Assembly (NCBI GenBank): GCA_016786585.1
Contig: JAEUUI010000028.1
Location: 124,001 to 188,000 of the forward strand
Direction of reading: 5' to 3'
Length of the DNA: 64,000 nucleotides
Origin: Cyclobacteriaceae bacterium
GTDB taxonomy: Bacteria; Bacteroidota; Bacteroidia; Cytophagales; Cyclobacteriaceae
Shown: positions 26,401-35,402 of the stretch, piece by piece
Position numbering within the stretch: the stretch's first letter is position 1
How the letters are laid out: each line of letters begins with the position of its first letter
Made by a program: the position numbers and the translations under genes
Notes under the pieces: model-generated
The model's database searches: none
Seen by the model: only the letters and a program-made list of their open reading frames with translations
Told to the model about the DNA's origin: nothing

Positions 26401-29400
26401 GACGGGTTCTGGCGGTGGGCAAAGCACCGGCGGGAATACCTTCAATGGTGCCACCACCCTGAAAAATTCGAGCCCAAATAATTTCGTGATGGGTGCGGGC
26501 TCTGCAGATATTTTCAATGGCAACCTTACGCTTGCGAGCGCTGGCTCCGGGGGTGCGGCCGTATTCGTAGCCTACGCGGGTAACGGCCATCAGCTTAACG
26601 GAAATGTGATAATTGAATCAACTTCCGGTGGAGGCGTGGCAATCGGCAGCGGAACACCCACGAGCGCATGGTCTGCTGAACTGAAAGACGGGAAAACAAT
26701 TTTAGTTGGTCCCGCCGGTTTTTCATCGGGCGGGCTATACCTGAGTGATTTCAGACAAATAGGAACCACTCCGGTGAATGTTGTGCTGACAGGCTCCGCA
26801 CTGTTCTTCGCGCAGGATACAACCTCGTTTGATGCGGCCGTTTCGTTTACAGCTCCACGCGTTTTGTTAAGTAACAGTACGTTTAACGGAGTGTCCTACT
26901 TCGAAAAAACAGGGACTGGTCAGGACAATAGCACAGGCGGGAATTTGTTCAAGGAAAATACCACTTTCAAAAATTCAGGGTCAAGTAATTTTGTTCTGGC
27001 GGGGACAACTGCTGATAAGTTTTTAAAGGATGCCACTTTTGAGAACACAGGCGCGGGATCAATCTTTCCTGCTCACAACAGTGCTAATAATATTTTTGAA
27101 GGAAACATTATCGTTCAATCTAATGCGGGTAGCGGTATCTTCTTTAGTACCGGCGCAAACGGAAGTGCCGAATTAACTTCGGGCAAAATTCTAATCGGCC
27201 CGGGCGGGTTCACTTCGGGAGGGCTGGTACTCACCAGGTTTGATCAATTGGGTACACAGGCAACGAGTCTCACACTTACCGCCAACGCCTATTTCTCTGT
27301 AGGTCCGTCAACCATTTTTACTGCCGATGTTACCATCACATCGCCAGGGGTTATCTTGAACGGTGCAAATTTTAAGGCAAATACGCTTATCAATAAGAAT
27401 GGTGCACAAGCTTCGATTGGCACAGGCAACAATGTATTTGATGGAACAGTTGTGATTAACAATTCCGGTACAGGGGCAATTCAGACGCACGGATCGAATG
27501 TGTTCAACAACGTTACGACACTTTCAAACACAAGTTCAGGAAACATCGCGCTCGAATTGATAAACGGCAGTACTTATAACAAAATGCTGTCAATCACGAA
27601 TCAGGGAGCGGGCATTATTTACATAGGTCACGCAGGTGCCACAAGTTTGAACGACAATGTGACCGTTAGCTCAACCGCAGGATTTGGAGTTTACTTTGGT
27701 CAAACAAGTACGGCTTCCATTACCCTGGCTTCCGGAAAAACGCTAACGGTTGGGCCGCTGGGTTTTACGAGCGGCGAGTTAAGGATTGCCCGATTTACGC
27801 AATCGGGGAATACCGCGCAGAACCTGACGTTTGGAAACAGTGCTGGCTTCCGTACAGGCCCGGCTGCAATCTGGGGTGGAAACGTTAATTTTTCTGCAGG
27901 CCGGTTGTTCTTAGATGGAACAACATTTTCGGGAACGAGTGTATTGTCTAAAACTGGCGCGGGCGGCGATAGCTCAACCGGTGGGAATGATTTTATAGGT
28001 GATGCCACAATTAATGTAAGTTCTACAGCGATCGTTCTTGCAAACACAACCGGAGATACTTTTCATGGTAATGTAATATTCAATGTTTCTCAATCTTCAA
28101 AAATTTATCCTGCCTTACAGGGAAGCACGACAATCGCTGGTAATGTTACGATACAAAACCTGGATGCTTCAGCGGTTGAAGTTATTTTCGGTTACTCTGC
28201 TATTGGTGGTACTGGCACAACAATGCTTAATGGTTCTGCTGATCAGGCAATTTCATCGAATTTTACGCCAACATTTTTCCGTCTGGTTCTGGATAAGCCA
28301 TCGGGGGTCGTTAATTTGAATACACCTGTTAACATCAATGTGAGTTCAACATTCACATCCGGAATCATAAATTCTTCCGCTACCAACTACGTTAATTTTG
28401 CAAACGGATCAAGCTCAATTGGAGGTTCAGATGCAAGTTTTGTAAACGGGCCCGTTCGCAAAACGGGTAACAATGCGTTTACATTCCCGATTGGTAGTTC
28501 CTCTGGCGGTTCAAGCGTATTCCGGCCAGTTTCTATGTCAGCGCCTTCTACCACCTCAGACGTATTTGTGGCGCAATATTTCAGACAACCGCAAGCGTTC
28601 GGAGCTGCAGCAACATTTCAATCACCAATTGTTGCAGTTAACGGCTGCGAATACTTTTCCTTTAGCCGGATAAACGGTAGCTCAAATCCGAAACTGACGT
28701 TGAGTTGGAGGCGAAGTGATTGCGCAGCTGATCTTTTCACCAGTGACCAAAGTAAACACGTGGTTGCGCTGTGGACCGGTTCAAATTGGATAACTCAAGG
28801 TAACTCTGCTACTTCAGGGGACGCAACAGCGGGGACAGTTACATCCAACGCAGTTACAGGCTTTGGAAACTTTGCAGTTGGTTATACAGCTATACTGTCT
28901 AATAGCCTTACGTTCACAGCCTGTTCGGGTGCTTCTGTTGGATTTTTTCCCACGAGTGATGTTGTAAGTGCAACCTATTCATGGACGAGGGCCGCAGTCG
29001 CCGGCGTGTCGCCCGGTTCCACTAGTGGTACCGGTAGCATCAGTGAAGTTCTGATGAATTCGACCTCAAGTCCGATTGTAGTTACGTACCAGATTGTTAC
29101 TTCTACTGTTAGTTCAAGTTCGGCGCCCGAAATGCTTACTGTCACGCTGAATCCTTCTCCATCTCTTACTTCGACATCAACGCCTTCAGCAATTTGCAGT
29201 TCATCTGCGTTTGTCTACACCCCAACAAGTTCATTGTCAAACACAACTTTTTCGTGGACAAGGCCGGTACTGAGCGGTATCAGTCAATCCGCAAATAGCG
29301 GAACAGGATCCATTAATGAACAACTTAATAATACAACAGCTGATCCTGTATCGGTCGTTTATAACTATACACTTTCCGCTAATGGCTGTCACGTTCCACA

Positions 29401-32400
29401 GGCAGTGACGGTAGTAGTGAACCCGTCACCGCAGCTGAACGTTTCATTAACCCCTTCGGGAATTTGCAGCACTAATTCATTCTCGTACACATTGTCGAGT
29501 AATACAACCGGAGCAATGTTTACCTGGACTCGCACTTCGGTTGCAGGAATAATACAGCCGGCAAATAGCGGCGCAACTGCGATTAATGAACAACTTACAA
29601 ATTCAACAGCATTCCCCATTACAGTTCCGTATCTAGTTATCACAAGTGCTAATGGCTGTAGTAACGGCCCGTCCGGACAAACAGTGTCGGTTGTTGTGAA
29701 TCCAATCCCGCAATTAACAAGTTCTTTGTCGCCTGCCGCAATTTGCAGTAATAACGTATTTGGATATACGCCAACAAGCCTTACACCCGGCACCGCATAC
29801 TCGTGGAGCCGCGCCTCGGTGGCGGGCCTTACCCAGTCAGCTGCAACCGGGACAGGCCAGATAAACGAAACCCTGACAAATACAACTACAAACTCCGTTA
29901 ATGCAGTTTATGATTTTACGTTGTCGGCCAACGGTTGTACCAACAATCAACTCGTAACAATTGCAGTTAAACCAATGCCTGTACTGACCAGTGTACTTAC
30001 TCCGGTTCCAATTTGTAGCGGTACTGCATTTGTCTATGACCCGGTTAGTTCGTTATCTGGAACAACTTACGCCTGGAGTCGTCCTGCCGTATCAGGCATA
30101 AGTCAATCCTCTGGAACGGGTACCGGCTCGATTAATGAAATTATAACAAACATAACATCAGCTCCGGTATCAGTTGTTTATAATTATAACCTAACATCAA
30201 ATGGTTGCAGCGCGCCACAGGCAATTTCCGTAGTCATCAATCCAACTCCACAATTAAGTACACCGCTCACCCCGCCGGCAATTTGCAGTGGATCAATTTT
30301 TGGATACACGCTCGCAAGCGCGACAACGGGTACTTCATTTTCATGGACCCGAGGTTCACTTACGGGAATCAACGAAAGCGCCAGCAGCGGTACGTCTGCT
30401 ATTGCTGAACAACTGACTAATTCAACTTCGTCTCCGGTTACAGTGGCGTATGTTGTTATTTCAAGCGCGAACGGGTGTAACAATGGTCCCTCAGGTCAAA
30501 CGATATCAGTTGTCGTGAATCCTACTCCACAATTAAGTAGTCCCGTTTCCGCTTCGCCTATTTGCAGTAGTAGTACCTTTACGTATACGCCAACCAGTTT
30601 CACGTCGGGTGCAACATATTCGTGGAGTCGCGCCTCGGTACTCGGTATAAGCCAATCGGCATCTGCAGGTACGGGCTCAGTGAGTGAGCAACTCACAAAT
30701 ACAACAACAGGCCCGGTAAGTGTGATCTATAGTTTCAACCTTGCAGCGAATGGTTGCAGCAATGTGCAAAATGTCGCGGCAACGATAAACCCAACACCAG
30801 TTTTATCCAGCGTGTTAACTCCGGCTTCAATATGCAGTAATACTGCATTCATTTATTCACCAACAGCTTCTGTTCCCGGAACCACGTTCTCGTGGAGCCG
30901 TCCCTTGACAACTGGGATAAGTGAACCTGCAGGCTCCGGAACGGGATCTGTCAGTGAACAACTGACTAATACAACCGTTAATCCTGTATCTGTGACCTAC
31001 AACTACACATTAACAGCTAACAGTTGTAGTAATCCTCAGGCTGTAACGGTAGTTGTAAACCCCACACCTAACTTGAGCAGTTCATTGGCACCTCCTGCGA
31101 TTTGCAGCACGGCATCGTTTTCGTATGCGTTGACGAGTGCTACAGCAGGGGCTTCATTTTCATGGAGCAGGGCATCTATTGCTGGTATTACTGAAGCGGC
31201 AAGTAGCGGATCGTCAACCATTAATGAACAGTTAACCAATTCGACTTCAGCAGTCGTGACAGTTTCATATGTTGTTATAACAAGCGCAAATGGATGTAAC
31301 AATGGGCCTGCAGGTCAAACTGTGTCTGTCGTTGTTAACCCGACTCCTCAACTGAGCAGCACCATTTTACCGAGCGCAGTCTGCAGCAACAATACATTTA
31401 CGTATACGCCTGCTAGTTTAACTTCCGGAGTAACGTTTTCGTGGACTCGCGCTGCGGTTGCGGGAATTAGTCAATCGAGTAGTACAGGTATTGGTGCAGT
31501 AAATGAACAACTTAACAATACAACGAGCGATCCTGTTTCGGTTGTTTACAACTATACGCTTAATGCTAATAGTTGTTCTGGTTCTCAGCTTATTACGGTC
31601 GTAGTAAACCCGACACCTCAGGTAAATAGCGCTTTAACTGCAGCTCCGATCTGCAGCGGTGTTGTGTTCGATTATAATTTTACAAGTGCCACAATAGGAA
31701 CTTCCTATACGTGGACAAGGGCGAGCGTGACGGGAATTGCAGAGTCGACAAGTACCGGGACAGGTTCAATTAATGAGCAATTAACGAATTCTACACCATC
31801 GCCGCTTACCGTTCCATATGTTGTTGTTGCTACCGCTAATGGCTGTAGTAATGGTCCCTCCGGACAAACTCTTTCGGTCGTTGTTAATCCGACACCACAG
31901 CTCAGCAGCTTGTTAAATCCGGGAGCGATATGCAGTACAAATACGTTTGGATATACTCCAACGAGCGCTACTGCGGGAACTAAGTTTTCCTGGAATCGCG
32001 TTTTTGTAACAGGTATTAGTCAGTCACCAACTACCGGCACAGGATCAATCAGTGAACCACTCACAAATACAACAAACAGTCCTTTAAACGTTGTTTACGA
32101 TTTTGGACTGGCTGCAAATGGTTGTACAAACGATCAGCTCGTGACGGTTTCTGTAAATCCAACTCCGGGCCTAACCAGTTTGCTTACTCCGGCAGCGATA
32201 TGCAGCTCAACAACATTTGCCTATTCTCCGACAAGTTCCCTTTCGGGAACCACATTTTCCTGGAGCAGACCTGCAGTCTCCGGTATTTCCGAATCAGCGG
32301 GCGCGGGTACGGGTGCTGTAAGCGAACAGCTTACTAATATTACTTCTTCACCTGTGTCTGTTATTTACAATTACAATCTGACTGCCAACGGTTGCAGTGC

Positions 32401-35380
32401 CCCCCAGGCAATAACTGTGGTGGTTAATCCAACCCCTCAGCTGAGTAGTTCATTATTGCCCGCTGCCATTTGTAGCGGATCAACCTTCTCATATAATTTT
32501 TCGAGTTCAACAACCGGTGCATCTTTTTCATGGACGAGAGCCTCGGTGCCCGGAATTAACGAAGGATCAAGTAATGGAACTTCTTTAATTAGTGAGCAAT
32601 TGACGAACTCAACAATTTCGCCTGTTACAGTCCCGTATGTAGTTGTGACGAGTGCGAATGGCTGCAACAATGGCTCGACTGGTCAAACGGTTTCCGTTAC
32701 TGTTAACCCGACACCTCAACTGAGCAGTTCACTCACCGCGAACGCAATTTGCAGCAATAATACCTTTACATACACACCAACGAGTTTGATTTCAGGGGCC
32801 ACATATTCCTGGAGCCGTGCGTCTGTTACAGGCATTAGTCAGTCCGCTTCGACTGGAGCCGGCTCGGTTAGTGAACAATTAACAAACACCACGACCACTC
32901 CGGTAAATGTTGTGTATACCTTTTCTTTAGGAGCCAACGGATGTAATAGTATTCAAAATGTAACTGCGCAAGTAAATCCAACGCCTGTTCTGTCGAGTAT
33001 TGTGACACCTGCGGCAATCTGTAGTAACACCACATTTTCGTATACACCTGCAAGTGCGGTTACCGGAACAACGTTTTCCTGGATCAGGCCGTCAGTCAAC
33101 GGAATAAGTGAGTCGACTGAAAGTGGCAACGGACCGATAAGTGAGATACTTACCAACACTACTGCTAATTCCGTTTCAGTGCCGTATACCTACACCTTGA
33201 CAGCTAATGGATGTAGTGCCTTTCAGGCTGTAACCGCAGTTGTAAACCCAATGCCAGTGCTAAGTTCAGCTTTGACTGCGCCTGCAATCTGTAGTGGTTC
33301 CTCGGTAACCTATAATTTTGCAAGCGCCACAGCAGGGGCCACTTACGCATGGAGCCGTGCGGCTGTGACGGGTATTAGTGAAACCGCAAGTAGTGGTACA
33401 GCTTCGATTAATGAGCAGTTGACAAACTCAACGGCAGCACCGGTAATGGTTTCCTATCTGGTTATTACGAGTGCGAACGGATGTAATAACGGTCCTTCAG
33501 GTCAAACGGTGTCGGTAGCTGTTAACCCCACACCTCAGTTAACCAGTGTGCTTAATCCTGCACCCATTTGCAGTGCGACAACGTTCAATTATACGCCATC
33601 AGCTTTGCCGCCAGGAACTACCTATTCGTGGATCAGGCCTAATATATCTGGAATCAAAGAAGGATTGGCGAGCAGTTCAGGGCCAATTAACGAAGTGCTT
33701 ACTAACCAAACGGCTCAAACACTAGATGTCACATACAACTTTGTATTATTGGCAAATGGCTGCTCAAAAAATCAGTCAATCTCAGTAACCGTTAATCCAA
33801 CACCCGTACTTAATTCAGTTCTTGCGCAAACAATTTGTTCCGGAGATTTGCTCACGAGTACGCTGAGTACGGAAACAATTGGCGGGACGTTTAGCTGGTC
33901 GAGAAGTATAGTGTCGGGTATTTCGCAAGCTGCAAGTAGCGGAACGGGTTCTCAAATCGCGGAAGTGCTTACAAATGCAACGGCTCAGCAAGTGACCGTT
34001 CCATATATTATTACAACATCTGTGAATGGCTGTTCGAATGCAGGCCAGTTGTTGCAGGTGACTGTTAATCCACGTCCAACGCTATCATCCGTACTTTCAG
34101 GTGCAATTTGCAGCGGAGGCACGTTTGACTATACCCCAACAAGTCTTACAAGCGGCACTACCTTTGCATGGAGTCGGGGAGCGAAGTCCGGAGTTACACC
34201 ATTGACAGCAAGCGGACAAGGTGAAATAACAGAAACCTTGACGAATTCTACCGGTAATGCAATACATATTAATTATAGTATCGTTCCAACGTTTAGCGGA
34301 TGCGAGGGTACCACCGCATCGCTTGATCTGAAGGTAGGAGCAATCCCTACCGTTAACATTACTTCGCCACCGCCTGTATGTCCCAACCAGAAGGCCGATT
34401 TAACTGTTTCGGGGATTACCGCAGGTTCAGACGCCAACCTTCAATATTCGTACTTTACCGACCAGAGTCTTCAAACACAGGTTTCCGATCCAACGAATGT
34501 TGCGGAAGGAACATATTACATAAAAGGCACCAATTCAGATGGTTGCGTGAAGTCGGGTCCTGTAATAATTACCTTTAAGATTGTTGGTGAACTGACCTCC
34601 AGTCTGGAGCAATCCGCAACCTGTAGCCCGGCAGTTTTTGATTACATACCAACAGCTTCGATTTTTGGTTCAACGTTTACGTGGACACGGATTCCTGACA
34701 ATTCAATCTCCGAAGCGTCTGTAAATGGTTCGGGCGAGATTCATGAGGCGGTATTGACCAATACAAGTCAGTCAACAGTGGTTGTTAAATATCTCGTGAT
34801 TACGTCAACAGGTCAGTGCAGCAATCTTGGTGATACGGTGAAATTACCAATTTTTCCGATACCCGTATTGAGCAGTTCACTGGATGCAGGAACAGTTTCT
34901 AATGGTGAGCAGTTTCTTTACGAACCAACAAGTCTGGTTTCCGGATCTTCATTCGAATGGTCGCGGCCGGCAGTAACAGGCATCCTGGAAGGTGGGAACA
35001 GCGGTCATGGAACGATCAGCGAGATATTACACAATACAACATCAACACCGATCGGCATACAGTATGGGGTTGTCATAACGGCAAATGGATGTACAGGGTC
35101 GGAACAATTTGTAACGTTGATGGTTGGCCCTTACGAAACGGTGAAAATTCCGGAAGGTTTTTCACCAAACGGTGATGGTATTAATGATATGTTCGAGATT
35201 ATTAACACTTCCGGGTTCCCATCCGAGGTGAGGATTTTCAATCGTTGGGGTAAACTTCTTTATTCGAACGACAACTATCAAAACGATTGGTCGGGTGCAA
35301 CGCTTCCTGATGGTACTTACTACAGTGTTGTAAAGGTTGGTAAGTTTCTTAAAAAGCACGCACTCACTATTCATCGTTAA
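23480..35380 (+). CDS. Giant T9SS-secreted repeat protein (adhesin-like) with type B sorting domain
   Basis: A 3966-residue cell-surface protein from the ATG at 23480, which opens a signal peptide ending in ASVFGQ. Residues 25-1580 are Gly/Ser/Thr/Asn-rich beta-helix-like units of about 160 residues (nine or so), each with a segment like LLLNGGTFQGTAYFEKTG. A unique region follows (about 1580-1810). Residues 1811-3880 are about 23 PKD-like units of about 90 residues, each with ICS near its start and NGC near its end. The last 80 residues are a CHU_C/gliding-motility C-terminal domain (FSPNGDGINDMFEI, IFNRWGKLLY), the type B signal for secretion through T9SS. It may act in gliding, adhesion or biofilm. 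A PorP/SprF-like gene lies nearby. Confidence 0.92.
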   Translation: MASKRILFLFFLGFILPASVFGQRFWVASSSGNWNNSANWSATSGGSGGASVPTSADAVIFNGAGGKNGTCVITTDVVVAGLSLTGYSGQITVSSSNLSINGAATFNTGTIATSGVGSTLAIVTTGNATFAGTVFSIPLTVTAGNLLFNGSTFNNTVAATKFTTGVNQVATGGNTFNGVTSITNASSADLILANITADRYNSDVTFSNTSTARLYVSGNSSNNRFNGNVVVNSTSGSGVTFNNGAASSSILAVGKTLTIGGLGFSAGSLTLNRFSQIGSAPTTLGLTGSASLTIGSGTVFNGNISCVAPDVLLSGGTFHGTAYFEKTGATAGIGTGGNIFNGTTTLKNTGSTIFYLGNGNADIFNADLSLINAGSNSSLRLANTGSGHQFNGNVSIESTSMGATVIGSGSSTMASGKTFQIGASGFSTGSFQLYNFTKAGTTPLNLTFGGTTFLYLGSGCVFNGNVSCVAPELLLNGGTFQGTAYFEKTGATAGIGTGGNTFNGPTTLKNTGSNVFLLGNGNADIFNADLSLINAGSNSSLRLANTGSGHQFNGNVSIESTSMGATVIGSGSSTMASGKTFQIGASGFSTGSFQLYNFTKAGTTPLNLTFGGTTFLYLGSGCVFNGNVSCVAPELLLNGGTFHGTAYFEKTGATAGIGTGGNTFNGTTTLKNTGSSVFFLGNGNADIFNADLFLINAGSNSSLRLANTGSGHQFNGNVSIESTSTGATVIGSGSSTMASGKTFQIGASGFSTGSFQLYNFTKAGTTPLNLTFGGTTFLYLGAGCIFNGNVSCIAPELLLNGGTFQGTAYFEKTGASAGAGTGGNTFNGLTTLKNTGSSYFILGNGAADIFNADLSLINDGSNSTLQLAYNSSGTQFNGNVSIESSSAGATLIGGGSSTIASGKTIQVGASGFSAGSFQLYKFTKAGPAPLNLTLTGTATLLVGAGCVFDGDVSCIAPSILLNQSTYNGTSYFEKTGSGGGQSTGGNTFNGATTLKNSSPNNFVMGAGSADIFNGNLTLASAGSGGAAVFVAYAGNGHQLNGNVIIESTSGGGVAIGSGTPTSAWSAELKDGKTILVGPAGFSSGGLYLSDFRQIGTTPVNVVLTGSALFFAQDTTSFDAAVSFTAPRVLLSNSTFNGVSYFEKTGTGQDNSTGGNLFKENTTFKNSGSSNFVLAGTTADKFLKDATFENTGAGSIFPAHNSANNIFEGNIIVQSNAGSGIFFSTGANGSAELTSGKILIGPGGFTSGGLVLTRFDQLGTQATSLTLTANAYFSVGPSTIFTADVTITSPGVILNGANFKANTLINKNGAQASIGTGNNVFDGTVVINNSGTGAIQTHGSNVFNNVTTLSNTSSGNIALELINGSTYNKMLSITNQGAGIIYIGHAGATSLNDNVTVSSTAGFGVYFGQTSTASITLASGKTLTVGPLGFTSGELRIARFTQSGNTAQNLTFGNSAGFRTGPAAIWGGNVNFSAGRLFLDGTTFSGTSVLSKTGAGGDSSTGGNDFIGDATINVSSTAIVLANTTGDTFHGNVIFNVSQSSKIYPALQGSTTIAGNVTIQNLDASAVEVIFGYSAIGGTGTTMLNGSADQAISSNFTPTFFRLVLDKPSGVVNLNTPVNINVSSTFTSGIINSSATNYVNFANGSSSIGGSDASFVNGPVRKTGNNAFTFPIGSSSGGSSVFRPVSMSAPSTTSDVFVAQYFRQPQAFGAAATFQSPIVAVNGCEYFSFSRINGSSNPKLTLSWRRSDCAADLFTSDQSKHVVALWTGSNWITQGNSATSGDATAGTVTSNAVTGFGNFAVGYTAILSNSLTFTACSGASVGFFPTSDVVSATYSWTRAAVAGVSPGSTSGTGSISEVLMNSTSSPIVVTYQIVTSTVSSSSAPEMLTVTLNPSPSLTSTSTPSAICSSSAFVYTPTSSLSNTTFSWTRPVLSGISQSANSGTGSINEQLNNTTADPVSVVYNYTLSANGCHVPQAVTVVVNPSPQLNVSLTPSGICSTNSFSYTLSSNTTGAMFTWTRTSVAGIIQPANSGATAINEQLTNSTAFPITVPYLVITSANGCSNGPSGQTVSVVVNPIPQLTSSLSPAAICSNNVFGYTPTSLTPGTAYSWSRASVAGLTQSAATGTGQINETLTNTTTNSVNAVYDFTLSANGCTNNQLVTIAVKPMPVLTSVLTPVPICSGTAFVYDPVSSLSGTTYAWSRPAVSGISQSSGTGTGSINEIITNITSAPVSVVYNYNLTSNGCSAPQAISVVINPTPQLSTPLTPPAICSGSIFGYTLASATTGTSFSWTRGSLTGINESASSGTSAIAEQLTNSTSSPVTVAYVVISSANGCNNGPSGQTISVVVNPTPQLSSPVSASPICSSSTFTYTPTSFTSGATYSWSRASVLGISQSASAGTGSVSEQLTNTTTGPVSVIYSFNLAANGCSNVQNVAATINPTPVLSSVLTPASICSNTAFIYSPTASVPGTTFSWSRPLTTGISEPAGSGTGSVSEQLTNTTVNPVSVTYNYTLTANSCSNPQAVTVVVNPTPNLSSSLAPPAICSTASFSYALTSATAGASFSWSRASIAGITEAASSGSSTINEQLTNSTSAVVTVSYVVITSANGCNNGPAGQTVSVVVNPTPQLSSTILPSAVCSNNTFTYTPASLTSGVTFSWTRAAVAGISQSSSTGIGAVNEQLNNTTSDPVSVVYNYTLNANSCSGSQLITVVVNPTPQVNSALTAAPICSGVVFDYNFTSATIGTSYTWTRASVTGIAESTSTGTGSINEQLTNSTPSPLTVPYVVVATANGCSNGPSGQTLSVVVNPTPQLSSLLNPGAICSTNTFGYTPTSATAGTKFSWNRVFVTGISQSPTTGTGSISEPLTNTTNSPLNVVYDFGLAANGCTNDQLVTVSVNPTPGLTSLLTPAAICSSTTFAYSPTSSLSGTTFSWSRPAVSGISESAGAGTGAVSEQLTNITSSPVSVIYNYNLTANGCSAPQAITVVVNPTPQLSSSLLPAAICSGSTFSYNFSSSTTGASFSWTRASVPGINEGSSNGTSLISEQLTNSTISPVTVPYVVVTSANGCNNGSTGQTVSVTVNPTPQLSSSLTANAICSNNTFTYTPTSLISGATYSWSRASVTGISQSASTGAGSVSEQLTNTTTTPVNVVYTFSLGANGCNSIQNVTAQVNPTPVLSSIVTPAAICSNTTFSYTPASAVTGTTFSWIRPSVNGISESTESGNGPISEILTNTTANSVSVPYTYTLTANGCSAFQAVTAVVNPMPVLSSALTAPAICSGSSVTYNFASATAGATYAWSRAAVTGISETASSGTASINEQLTNSTAAPVMVSYLVITSANGCNNGPSGQTVSVAVNPTPQLTSVLNPAPICSATTFNYTPSALPPGTTYSWIRPNISGIKEGLASSSGPINEVLTNQTAQTLDVTYNFVLLANGCSKNQSISVTVNPTPVLNSVLAQTICSGDLLTSTLSTETIGGTFSWSRSIVSGISQAASSGTGSQIAEVLTNATAQQVTVPYIITTSVNGCSNAGQLLQVTVNPRPTLSSVLSGAICSGGTFDYTPTSLTSGTTFAWSRGAKSGVTPLTASGQGEITETLTNSTGNAIHINYSIVPTFSGCEGTTASLDLKVGAIPTVNITSPPPVCPNQKADLTVSGITAGSDANLQYSYFTDQSLQTQVSDPTNVAEGTYYIKGTNSDGCVKSGPVIITFKIVGELTSSLEQSATCSPAVFDYIPTASIFGSTFTWTRIPDNSISEASVNGSGEIHEAVLTNTSQSTVVVKYLVITSTGQCSNLGDTVKLPIFPIPVLSSSLDAGTVSNGEQFLYEPTSLVSGSSFEWSRPAVTGILEGGNSGHGTISEILHNTTSTPIGIQYGVVITANGCTGSEQFVTLMVGPYETVKIPEGFSPNGDGINDMFEIINTSGFPSEVRIFNRWGKLLYSNDNYQNDWSGATLPDGTYYSVVKVGKFLKKHALTIHR
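24360..26336 (+). repeat. Tandem 486-bp repeats within the giant gene
   Basis: The same anchor (CATGTGTTGCTCCCGA and its variants) begins at 24393, 24879, 25365, 25851 and about 26337, always exactly 486 bases (162 codons) apart. The first three are nearly identical, and copies 1 and 3 share variants that copy 2 lacks. Copies further out are more diverged, and the next step is 507. Confidence 0.9.
29160..33540 (+). repeat. PKD-like units in an 819-bp trimer higher-order repeat
   Basis: Three unit types (B, C, A) alternate. The ICS codon start of the C type lies at 29462, 30281, 31100, 31649, 32468 and 33287. The steps are 819, 819, 549, 819 and 819 bases; the short step lacks one B unit (270 bases). 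The full trimer is 273 codons. Confidence 0.88.
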
Positions 35381-35402
35381 TCGTTACCTCAACCTGTTCG
35401 TT

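Noticed and set aside
24360-33540. CRISPR array
   Set aside because: The repeats are long coding units of 486 or about 270 bases in an open frame, with no unique spacers.
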